Assembly (NCBI GenBank): GCA_948144175.1
Contig: CANXME010002310.1
Coordinates: 62,001-126,000, forward strand
Length of the DNA: 64,000 nt
Direction: 5' to 3'
Origin: Closterium sp. NIES-65
Lineage: Eukaryota; Streptophyta; Zygnematophyceae; Desmidiales; Closteriaceae
In this document: positions 32,255 through 44,000 of the stretch, in pieces
How positions within the stretch are numbered: position 1 is the stretch's first letter
Layout of the letters: each line of letters starts with the position of its first letter
Translations under genes and position numbers: made by a program
The notes under the pieces: generated by a model
What the model saw: only the letters and a program-made list of their open reading frames with translations
Database searches by the model: none
Told to the model about the DNA's origin: nothing

Positions 32255-35200
32255 CTACAAATCATCTTCCCAGTATCGTGCCATACCACCACCACCACCA
32301 CCAGCCCCTGCCGATGCACCTGCTGTGCTAAACGACTCTGCACCCACACCAGCCTTAGGAGCAGAAGCACCAAGAAGGCTGCTGTGTCCATACCCTTGCC
32401 CATTCAACCCATCCCAACCTCGCTCCTGCTCCCTGGCCTCCCACTGCCATACCCAACCTGCTGCCATCATCCAAACCTCACTAAAGAGCGCTCCAATAAA
32501 GCGCATAACGTCTGCCCAGGTGACAAAGGGCAGTGTCCCAGCAGCCACAGGGAGGAGGAGGAGCAGAGTGAGGTGGAAGAGGAGGCGTCTTACCCACGGG
32601 GGAGGGGGAGGGGGGATGATAAGAGAGAGGAGGGGGAGGAGGTGAGAACGGCCCCACTTGCTGCACACGAGGGCAAAAGCTCGTGGGTTGGTGAACAGTA
32701 GCTGGATGGAGGTGAAGCAGGAGGCAAGGAGAGTGATGATGAGGCGGGCCCATACTGAGAGGGACTGTAACGAGATGGTGGTGTAGAGAGGTGAATCTGT
32801 ACATGTGGAAACGGATGCTGCTGCTTCTGCGACGCCTGATGGTCGCCGAGACTCTGAAGATGATGACGCTGATGGTGATGACGTGGATACAGATGCAGAC
32901 GACGATCGCCGCCCAGAAGGCGATGAGGAGGGGCGCCTTGCAGATGACGACAAGGATGGCTCGCTCTCTGCTGGATTGCACACGGAAGAAGACGATGAGC
33001 GCCGTGATGCCGACCCACCGTCCGACCCTCGCCTGTTTGCCGCCCACCAGCGCCCCATCACCAGCCCATCCACGTCATCATCCATGACAGCTGTCACGAT
33101 CTCAGCCATCCGCCTCCACACGCCCCCCACCAACTTCCCAATGCCGTGCCCCTTCCAACTCACGCCCCTTGTGCTGCCCCTCCCACTATTCCCTCTGTTA
33201 TCTGAGTCAACATTGTTCCCCAAATGCTCTTTAAAACGCCCTGCTGGGTCCCTTGATTGCCCTGCTGGGTAGTTTCTAGAAGGCCCTGTTAGGTCTCTGC
33301 TTGGCACAATCTCTCCTCTTCTTCTCCGCATCCTCTGTGCAGCTGCTGCTACAGATGCGTCTGGTGTTCGTCCAAGCATGACTGCTGCTGATGCTCCTGC
33401 TGTGGCTACCCCTGCTGCTGCCCCTCCAGTTGCTGAAGTTCCTGCTGCTGCTACTCCTCCTTCCAAGCCTGACCCTGTACAAGCCTTCCCCCCGCTTCTC
33501 TTCCCGTCTTCCTCCGCCCCCATCCCCAACTTCCCCACCTCCTCCACCTCCTCCCCCGCCCTGCGCCCATACAGCACTCGAAACAGCTGCTCTTTCCGCC
33601 AGGCCACCATGGCATGCAGCAAACACAGCCCCTCCCAACACACCAGCCACAACACCGCATCCCCCCCTGCCAGCCGCACCGCATAGAACCCAAAGTAACC
33701 ACACACGCACCCCAGGCAGAGCACAATGGTGGTAGCCGGGCGGGAGTGGGCGCTACCCGCCCCTGTAGCAGCAGCCACGTTATTGAGCAACATGATATAA
33801 GTAGTAGCCGACGCGACCAGGAACGCTAACAACATCTGCCCGGCAACGGTCAGCTTGCACCCAATCAGACGCAGCCACGTCACCAGCGACCGGTCCGGGC
33901 GGGAGAACGAAACCCCGAGAAAAGACGAAGCGTCCAACGCAGGATCGTGCCGATTCTGACAAGCCGCCACACCAGCAGCTAACCTCTCCCCTGCAAACCT
34001 CCACCCAGTCGCTCCAATCACCACCAGCATCACCAGCAACCCTGCGACCAACTCATCCGCACACGCCCTGGCAAACCCAGCTAGCTCCTCCCGACCTCTC
34101 CTCTCCCGCCCCTCCTGCTCCCTCCTCACCTTCTCCCCTTTGGAAAGCTCGACCTTCTGAGCCATGAGGTGATTGGAACGGTCTGTGGCGGCTAAGTGTT
34201 GGGCGTGGAGGGACACTGAGAGGGCGGATTGAGAGAGCTTGGCTGCTGAGAGGCGGTTTCGCTCCTCCAGGGCGGTTACGTAGCGCAGGGCGAGCAGGGA
34301 GGGGGTGGGGGCTGTGACTGTGTGGGATGTGAGCGCGTGGGATGTGAACGCATGGGATGGGGTTGTGATTGCGTGGGAGAGGGTTGAGTGGGTGTGGGAT
34401 AGAGCCAACGGATGAGCAGACTCGGGCTGGTATGGATGTGGCTGGTACAGGTGTGACTGGTGCAGGTGTGACTGGTGCAGGTGTGATGATAACGGATTGT
34501 AAGAATGTGGTTCGCCTGACGTGGAGCTCGGATGGTAGGGCTGTGTGGGTGGGGCTGTTGGGGAGGTCGGAAAGGGTGCTATGGTTTCAGAAGCGTGTGA
34601 GAGAGGAGCATAGGGCAGTGAGACGGAATGGTATACGTGAGATGGAAGCGAGTGGGTTTCAGGAGTGCGAGCGGGGATGGAGCTCGTAGAGACAGAACGA
34701 GTGGGGATGGCAGGGATGGGGGACTCGGACTCAGGAGAGTGCGAGAGAGAGGCACAGGGTGGTGAGATGGAATGGAATGCGTGAGATGGAAGCGAGTGGG
34801 TTTCAGGAGTGAGAGTGGGGATGGAGCTTGTAGAGACGGAACGAGGGGGGATGGCAGGGATGGGGGACTGGGGCTCAGGAGAGTGCAATTGAGGAGCACA
34901 GGGTGGTGAGTCGGAATGGCCTGCGTCAGACAGAGGCGCGTGGCTTTCAGGAGTGCGAGAAGATTGTTTTTGAGGTGCCTCAAAAACAAGAGCATAGAAT
35001 GGTGAGACGGATTGGTAAGCGTGAGACGGAGGCGAACTTGGAGCGTGTGTGTCCTGCTGCACCTGCTGCTGCCGGTGCTGCTGCATCTTGGTCTGCTCTT
35101 GCAATCGCCTCGGCTCTCCTTGCTTGCTCTTCCTCCCACTCTCTTCCTTCCCTGTGCCTTGTCCCTTGTGCTTCCTGCTCTGCTCTTGCTTCCCTGTGCT

Positions 35201-37351
35201 ACCACCCTTTCTCATCCCTCTGCCTGCCTTACACTCTCCCCTCATGCCCCACTCCTCTTCTTCTCCTCCATTTTCCTTAGACAGTCCCTTCTTCCTCCCC
35301 CTCTTCTCCCTCTGCTCGCCCTTCTCCTTCTGCCCCCTCTTCTGCGTCCGCTCCCCCTTCTCCTTCTGCTCGTCCGTGTGACCCTCTACCCCCGCAGCTA
35401 CCTCGCTCTGCAGCAGTACGGCAGCCATGGGGTCATACGAGGCAATGAGCGAGCTCAACACTCCCACTCCATGCTCTTTCTCCTCCCCATCCTCCTCCAC
35501 CCCCTCCCCTCCCACCACCTCATCCTCCACCCCCTCTTCCCCAGACCCCTCTTCCCCCACCGCGACTACCCCTGCACCTGCTCCCGCCTCCTTCCCCAAC
35601 TCGCCCTTCCTTGCACTCTCTCTTTCAAAACCCCCAGTCGTTCCGCCTGAACACCCATGCCCATGCCTGCCAAGCCGCCACCCTGATCCAGCAGCGGAAG
35701 GAGCAGAGGCAGCGGCAGCAGCAGGAGGCGTGGCAGCAGAAGGAGTAGCAGCAGGAAGAGGAACAGGGACAGGACCAACTCCAGCAATCGGCGCAGCATT
35801 AGAAACGGCATTACGGGAAGCAGCAGCAGGAGACAGGTTGAAGGCATGGCTTGGAACGGCTTGGTTCGGCACAGTCCGAGCCAGCGCCCTTCGTACACGA
35901 GCGCAGGTTCGGAAGGTGGAGAGAGCTGCTGCGAGAAATGCGGGGGGAAGAGGGGCGTGCTTCACCGCTGCTGCTGCTCCTGCTGCACTTATTGCTGATA
36001 CACATGATGTTGCTGCTTCACCATCTGTACCAGCAGTCACTACACCACCACAGCTTCTGCTGCTGCGTACTGTATTTACAGCACAACCAGCTTGTGCTCC
36101 GAGTGGAAGCACCAGCTCAGACAGAGACACCTCTATCATCTGGGGAATGTGACCGAGGTGGGAGGAGGGGGAGGGACGGAAGGGGAGGAGGCGAAGGGAG
36201 TGGAGGAAGGAGAAAGGAGGAAAGGGGGAGGGGGAGAGGGGGGGGGGGGGGGGGTGGCTGGCGATTATGATTGGGAACCGAGTTTTGGTTGTATACCTTG
36301 CAGGATTTAGTGAGGTGCGGGTGTGCAGACTGGCAATAGGAAGGGGTCGGGATTTAGAGAGGAGATGATACAAGCGGGAGGATGTCAAACGGAGAGGTAA
36401 GAGGGGCGACAAGCCGCTCAAGGGAGGGATTACCTGTGAAAGCTCATCGATAGGGATGGGCTTTTGTGACGTCAGCACATGCGACTCCACCTGCACGGTT
36501 CCAACACGTCCACGAGATCAAGGTGACACATGGGTTTTTACCTCAACATTGTATTAAGGTGAGGTTAGAAACATCAACCATTGTGAGCTCCTCAACCGTC
36601 ATGAGGTGAAAAAACATCGTAATCGCGCTAATCCAAAATTGCGAGGGAGTAATGGTGATCGCGAAATATTATGCAATGCAACTTCAAGCGTGCAGAGAAG
36701 AAGCTGGTAATGGGCCGTGAGAAGCGAGTAGAGCCAGGAGCAAAATAAATTTACCTCGGAAATGACAGCGCCGAAGGCCACTCCGAGCGACTGAGCCCAC
36801 TGATCCGCAAACTGCACGTTAAGTCCAACGGTCGACCTGACATGCGTGTGGTCCGTGGAGCAGCTCGCGTGACTACAACGAACGTGACTGGATCGGTCGA
36901 GCAATCGAGCTTCGTCATGTGTCTCCTCGGTCCTCCGATTCGTAAGCTCCTCGTTCCCAATCCTGCGTTGTGCGTCGATCGCGGCGTGGATTTCGCTGGT
37001 CGCGACCCCGTTGTCGCTCGTTCGAGTCGCGTCAACGGTCACATCACAGCTTGTGCAGCATGACGTGGCTCCACGTTGTTCGCTGCTCACAGATTCCCGA
37101 AAATGCGGATCTGAGCCAGAGGGAATGGAATCGAGATCACTTTCAGCCACTTCGTTGCTGCGAAGGGTAACAGCGCCGTCTCGTGAAGCATGCAAGCTCT
37201 CGCCGTTTCGTGAAGCACGCGAACCGTTTTCCACCTCCAAAAGCGTCGTCCCGTCGTTACAAGGATCACTGAAGATGTCACTGCTGACGTCGGATTCCTT
37301 CACGAGTTCCGGCTTACTATCTTCGACAACGGAACTTAATTCGCCAACCAT
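32255..37351 (-). CDS. CPR5: CPR5-like transmembrane nucleoporin, unusually long
   Basis: Two exons, 37351-36755 and 36139-32255 (phase 0), give about 1493 residues; Arabidopsis CPR5 is roughly 560. The end of exon 1 (FADQWAQSLGVAFGAVISE) and the start of exon 2 match the conserved Leu-rich motif before the CPR5 membrane region. The C-terminal part matches CPR5 in order: a helix (LSQSALSVSLHAQHLAATDR), then membrane segments around LVAGLLVMLVVIGATGW, MLLAFLVASATTYIML, GCVCGYFGFYAVRLAGGDAV and LWLVCWEGLCLLHAM, and a last block WVRRLLFHLTLLLLLPVAAG before LPFVTWADVMRF. CPR5 of land plants is a membrane component of the nuclear pore that restrains immune and cell-death signalling. The added length is low-complexity Ala, Gly, Ser/Pro and Lys/Glu-rich sequence, including about three imperfect repeats around TPETHSLPSH. 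It shares a 0.7-kb spacer with the divergent helicase gene. Confidence 0.85.
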
Positions 37352-38033
37352 GTCGCACCAATTGCGAATTATAATCGCTTCTTACATTGAAAATCGGACT
37401 AAAACATGGATCCAAGCCAGAGAATCCCTCCAAGAGACGTGCCAACAAGTCTAGTAGCTACGAAAGCAGAACCTTAAAAACAGAGAATGAACCACGCTGA
37501 TCGCCTGACCTCTTCGTGACAGATTATCCATAGATGATGGTTCTCTGACCATCCGAGGAATTTATTTTCAGAGAGCTTTGAGAAAGGAGGTGCATGCGGA
37601 GCTCAGGAAATGGCGGGAAAGGAGACTGTCAGAAGTGTCAGTGTACGAGGAGGACCAGGAATTTCCCACACTGGAATTCAAATTAGTCACGTATAATGGT
37701 ATTTTGCGAAACCATTCGAGCAATGTTCCTGCTAGTAGAGCACATTTACTTGTATGATTTGAGAAATCGATTCTGTAGATGATTGCGCAAAACCTTTCCC
37801 AAGGCGCTCTCGTTTGTTGTATAAGCAGGCTGTGTATCCCTCTGAGCACCGCTTTGAGCCGTAGGGAACCCAACAAAACCGTGATATGCGAATTCAGAGC
37901 ACTGCGAACTTCTCTCAGCTTCAGATCCTCTGTTGTTTCAAACTGATTGAGCTGTCTCATTCAGCTTCGGTGTTCGCTTCCCAATCCATTGGGAACGTCA
38001 AATGCGTTGCACTGACAAACAGCTGGTCCCGCC
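37352..38033. promoter_or_regulatory. shared upstream spacer of CPR5 and the helicase gene
   Basis: 682 bp between divergent start codons, so it must hold both promoters. I see no clear TATA box and no other gene; a 130-residue open frame on the minus strand at 37568-37960 has no family likeness. Confidence 0.5.
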
Positions 38034-41000
38034 ATGGTTGCCGTTTCACGAGTCATGAATTCGCGCGCGATTCAGGTCAGGGAATTCAGCCACGTTTCGC
38101 TTAGAACGCTTATCACCGCACCTCCCTCTCAGGCTCTTAGTCTACGCTGTAGACCGTGTTCGAGCGTTCTAATGACAGCACCTTTTGCTGAAGTCACCTC
38201 GGTCACAAGCACTCGGCTCAAAGTCAGCTCATTAGATGCCAACCGTCAGATATCCGTTTTGCATGCTGACGTGTACACCTCGCGCTTCATTGGCCCAGGA
38301 AAACCCCTGAGGTTCTCAACGAATCCGCGTTTAGGTCGATCTGATCCGTTGAGTCACCTCCGTTACACTCACGTTACTGATCCCAGGATGGATTCGGCGA
38401 AATCAGCTGCAGCGTCTCGATATCTAAACATCAGATGCTATTCCGGTCAAGCAGACAATGCCTCATCAGGCATTTTGTCATCAGGCACTGGCTCGGTAGC
38501 AGGCATTGGTTCGGCAGCACAAAATGGCTCGGCAGCAGGCAGTGGGTCGGCAGCAGGCGACGCAGCAGGCGATGGATCAGGCGACGGACTGAAGGGTTTG
38601 AACGAGGAGCAGCGAGCAGCGGTGGTGGCATCGCCACACGGCTGCGTGCGCGTGGTGGCTGGTCCTGGATCCGGCAAGACCCGCGTGCTCACACACAGGG
38701 TCGTGAATTTGATCAAGAACCTCGGAGTGCACCCCCGTAAGATACTGGTAAGCTGGCTGGTCGCATGAATTCTGAAATTGAAAGAACCTAAAAGACATTC
38801 TGAACTGTATACACTTATTAAAATGCTGCCGGGATGACCCTTAGTGGCAATTATGGGGGGTTGTTTTCGTTTTTGAAGTTTGCTGACGTTCCGTTTTGGC
38901 CTGTGCCTGTGCCTGTTCCTTTGCATGTGCCTGTGTCTGCAGTGTATCACCTTCACCAACAGAGCAGCCAATGAGCTTGTGACACGTCTCCAGGACCTCC
39001 TGTCTCCCGAGGCTGCTGCAGCTGTCCATGTGAGTCACGCTGGTTACCACATTCGTCACTATTACCACAGTTACCCCATTCGTCACAGTTACCACACTCA
39101 TCACAGCTACCACAGTTACCGCAATTTTTCTTATCTTATGTGCTACTGCCTGTCTCTTGAGGGACGTCATGCTCCACTTCTAATGACGTTCCCCCCTGCA
39201 CGCTTCAAATGCTCTCTGCTTGGCTCTATGTCTGGTTGGTTTGCTCTTTCTGGTTGGCCCCTCTCTTTGTGCTTGGGATGCATGCAGGTGGGGACCTTTC
39301 ACGGCATTGCAGCTCGCATTCTCAGGCACGAGATGCTTCCCTCTCTTCGCAACCGAAGGTGAGTAAGGGTGGCGAGGGTGTACACTGGTTTTTGTTTTCT
39401 TTTCTTTTGTTGCAATGCGTATGTGATTTTCTTTCCTTTTTACTATAGTTATATCACAAATTATCACCCTTTTTCCTCGAATGTCAATGTTTCGCCCTGG
39501 TGCTCTCAAGCGCCTCTCTTTGCCCATTCGCCTTTATCTGCCTGCCTGCAGATGCTACAGGGACTACACCATATATGACGAGGATGATTCACTGCGAGTG
39601 ATAAAGGAGATTGATAAGCAGGTGAGACCACATCTCGGGGTCCATCCATGCAATAAATACATGAACCCACGAACACATGGATCCATGAATTTATATTACC
39701 ATAAGCCTGTGAATCCAGAATCCCATGGACTTATAAACCCATGAACCCTGAACCCAAGACCCGTTCCCTCTATCCATCTCATCCTTTCAATCCCCTGTTC
39801 ACCCCAGGAGAAAGAAAGACTCGCTAAGATCAGCCCATATCAGCCAGGGAAATCCAATTCAGCAGCAGCACGAGGAGCAGCAGCAGGAGCCAATCCGGAC
39901 GGCCTATACGAGGCCATGTCACATCTCTCTCTCCAATCAGGCGACGCCACGTCAGCAGCACAGGCAGCAGTGGCAGAAGTGCTGGGGGATAGAGGGGGTG
40001 GGGGAGCGGGAGGAGATGGGGTAGACGGGGATAAGGAGGGAAACCGGTTGAAAAATATAAGGGATGCGGTGTTGAGGTATAAGGAGGGGGGGATGAAAGA
40101 GGACATGAGGGGGAGAGTGGGGGAGAGGAGGAGAGGGAGGTTCGAAGGGGAGTTGAGCATAGGAGGCTCCATTCCCAGATACGCGAAGCTGTACGAGGTG
40201 AGATTGGAGTATAATATCGCACACTGTTATAATGGTGTTGCGCATGACGAGGTGAGATGGGAATGATGTTTTGCACACTGTTACTAAGGTGTTGCGCATG
40301 ACGTGAGGTGGGATGCGTTTTGGGTCAACCTTGAAATCGTTTGGCTGCATTCCCAGATACGCCAAGGTGTATGAAGTGAGATTGTAAGAAATCGTTTGTA
40401 TGGGTATACACAGAGAGTTTAAGGTGAGGGATGGTGTATTAGTGAGCACGTATCTTTCATCCGTCTTCCCCCCCTCTGCACTTCTCGCCCTCCCTGTCCC
40501 TGTCAGGAAGAGCTGAGGTGCAGCAACGCGTTGGATTTTGACGACCTCACACACTTCCTCCTCGGCCGCTTCCACTCTCAACCTTTGAAGCGGCTCAAAA
40601 CCCCTCCTTTCCGTGCTTCCTGAGCTCCCTGGTTCACTTCCCGCCTTCCCTGTCCCTGTCAGGACGAGCTGAGGCGGAGCAACGCGTTGGACTTTGACGA
40701 CCTCACACACTTCCTCCTCGACCTCTTCCACACCCAGCCCCACGTGCTCAAGGTGAGCTCTCTATGATATGCTCTCTCACGGAGGCTTTCAATCAGTACA
40801 CCTGATTTTGACCACCTCACACATTTCCTCCTCGACCTCTTTCACTCTCAGCTGCACGTGCTCAAGGTGAGCCCGCGTGCAAGGTGCGGATTTGTGCATC
40901 TTTCTGTCGCCCATCCACGCATTTCCTCCTCGGCCTCTTTCACACGCAGCCCCATGTGCTTAAAGCTCAAGTATACATTTGTCAGTGGGGTTTCGGGTTT

Positions 41001-44000
41001 TACAGTGTGCCTCACGGTTTTGCCCCAACGTTCAAGTTCCTAAGGATTTTGAATCCCAAAAGCCCCCCTCTTCTTTTCAATGTTCAACTTTTTACATGTT
41101 CACAGAAGCCCCCCTCTTTACAATGCTATCAATGTATACAGAAGCCCCCCTCTTTACAATGCTATCAATGTATACAGAAGCTCCCCTCTTTACAATGCTA
41201 TCAATGTATACAGAAGCCCCCCTCTTTACAATGCTATCAATGTATACAGAAGCCCCCCTCTTTACAATGCTATCTTATGGGAGATGATGTGTTGGTGGCT
41301 ATTGAGTCGACTAAAATTCATGTGTTGGTGGTTGGTGCTCAGAATGAGGTTCCCCCTTTTCAGTGCAGTGCTTTCTTATGGAAATGCTTTCGTACAATGC
41401 TGCACGTTTGTGAGCCCCTCCGACATGCCCCTCCCTCCGACATGCCCCTCCCTCCGACATGCCCCTCCCTCCGACATGCCCCTCCCTCCGACATGCCCCT
41501 CCCTCCGACATGCCCCTCCCTCCGACATGCCCCTCCCTCCGACATGCCCCTCCCTCCTGCATGCCCCTCCCTCCCGCATGCCCTGCCCCTCCCTCTCACG
41601 TGCCCCTTCCACGTGCCCCTCTTGTTGCTACTGGCAGAAATACCAAGAGCGCTTTCAGCATGTGTTGGTGGACGAGTTTCAGGACACGGATTCGGTGAGT
41701 GGGATAATGAGACGTGTCGCAATATTGAAGCGAGGTAGGGAATAATGAGGCTACCAGTCTCTGGTATCACGGCAGGTTTCAGCATGTGTTGGTGGACGAG
41801 TTTCAGGACACGGATTCGGTGAGTGGGCAGCGTTGCAGCACCTCTCAACTCCCCTGCTTTCTCCCTGCTTCTCTGTCGTCTCCCTCTCCTCCAGTTCCAG
41901 TACGAGATAGTGCGGCTACTGACACTCAACTCCAAGCGCCTGTTCGTTGTGGGGGACATTGACCAGGTGCGACCAGGTGCGACCAGGTGCGACCAGGTGC
42001 GACCAGGTGCGACCAGGTGCGACCAGGTGCGACCAGATGCGATCAGGTGCGACCAGGTGCGACCATGTGCGGCCAGGTGCGACCAGGTGCGACCAGGTGC
42101 GACCATGTGCGACCAGGCGGGGCTTGTTGACTAAGTGTGACGTTTTGATTACATTTGATTGGATTCAAAGTTTCTGTTTGTTATGGGAGACTCCTAATCG
42201 AGTCCCCAACTGCATGCTTCGTCACTCTCGCCTCCGGCCTTTGCTTGCTCCTGTCTTATCCACACGTTTCGTTTTGTCATTTCTTACATGGGTCCACCCA
42301 TCATTCTTACATGGGTCCACCCATCATTTCTTACATGGGTCCACCCATCATTTCTTACATGGGTCCACCCATCATTTCTTACATGGGTCCACCCATCATT
42401 TCTTACATGGGTCCACCCATCATTTCTTACATGGGTCCACCCATCATTTCTTACATGGGTCCACCCATCATTTCTTACATGGGTCCACCCATCATTTCTT
42501 ACATGGGTCCACCCATCATTTCTTACATGGGTCCACCCATAATTTCTTACATGGGTCCACCCATCATTTCTTACATGGGTCCACCCATCATTTCTTACAT
42601 GGGTCCACCCATCATTTCTTACATGGGTCCACCCATCATTTCTTACATGGGTCCACCCATCATTTCTTACATGGGTCCACCCATCATTTCTTACATCACC
42701 CATCATTTCTTACATGGGTCCACCCATCATTTCTTACATGGGTCCACCCATCATTTCTTACATGGGTCCACCCATCATTTCTCTGTCGTTGCATGTGCGC
42801 ACAACATGGCATGGCAGTGCATCTATTCCTGAAGGGGGGCAGGGTACCACTACCTGCAGCGGCTTCCTGCCTGCCTGCCTGCCTGGTTGCTCACTTGTTA
42901 CCCTCCCTCCCTTCCTACCTTGTGTGCATGGCATGGCAGTGGATCTACTCCTGGAGGGGAGCAGAGTACCACTACCTGCAGCGGCCGCCTGCCTGCCTTA
43001 TTGGTTACTTGATACCCCCCCCCCCTCTCCCAATTGCGTGCGCACAACATGGCATGGCAGTGCATCTACTCCTGGCGCGGAGCAGAGTACCACTACCTGC
43101 AGCGGCTTTTAGACGAGGACTTTGATGACGTCACCACGCTGCAGGTGAGTGAGTGACTGAGTGAGTGCGGGAGTGTGAGTGAGGGTGTGCGATCGAGTGA
43201 GTGAGCGAGCGAGTGAGTGAGTAAGCAAGACCCACGTCCCCCACCTCACCACATCATGAGTAAGCGAGTGAGGCCACCCGTGCATGGTGGGTGGAATCAG
43301 CTTGCATTAATACTCCCATGCTGCCAATCTTGTTCTCACTTCTTTTGAGTCGACTCAAAAACACCACATCCTTTGAGGCCACCCGTGCACGGTGGGTGGA
43401 ATCAGCTTGCACTAATACTCCCATGCTGCCAATCTTGTTCTCACTTCCATCACTGAAAGTAGTAATCACTGTCTCTAATGTTTCTTGTATCCCCCCCGTC
43501 CCCTCCCCTCCACACCCCCCTCTGTCCACTTGTACCCTGCACTTCAGCTTCGCAGCAACTACCGGTCATCCCAGAGCATCCTGCAGGCAGCAAACCGCGT
43601 GATTCAAGGCTGCTCCTTTCCCCACGTGTCGGCCAAACTCCCCCACACTCCCACCCCCACTCCTCCACACCCGCCAGCTTCGCAGCAACTACCGGTCATC
43701 CCAGAGCATCCTGCAGGCAGCAAATCGAGTGATTCAGGGCGGACCCAGGGACAGGCGCGTTGGGGGAGGCACCCTGGAGCTCAAACCAACCAAGGTGTGG
43801 AGCGTGAGGGGACGAGGATAAGGGGGTTAGACGGAGAGAGGGTGCTCTGGGATTGAATGAGTGCGTGCGAGGGAGCAGGCAGCCAAGTGAGTGATTCAGT
43901 TCAGGGCGGGCCCAGGGATAGGCGTGTTGGGGGTGAGGCACTCTGGAGCTGAAACCAACGAAGGTGAGAGGTATGAGTGGTATGAGGGGGTAAGGGAGGG

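Noticed and set aside
36238..36254. 17-base G run near the CPR5 exon 2 acceptor as a G-quadruplex switch
   Set aside because: Homopolymer length may be a sequencing artefact and it lies in coding low-complexity sequence; no further support.
41967..42115. Possible CRISPR-like array because of regular short repeats
   Set aside because: Repeats are contiguous without unique spacers, in a eukaryotic intron.
42284..42832. Repetitive proteins ([23 protein letters not shown]) on both strands
   Set aside because: Translations of the 24-bp intronic array; open in several frames on both strands.
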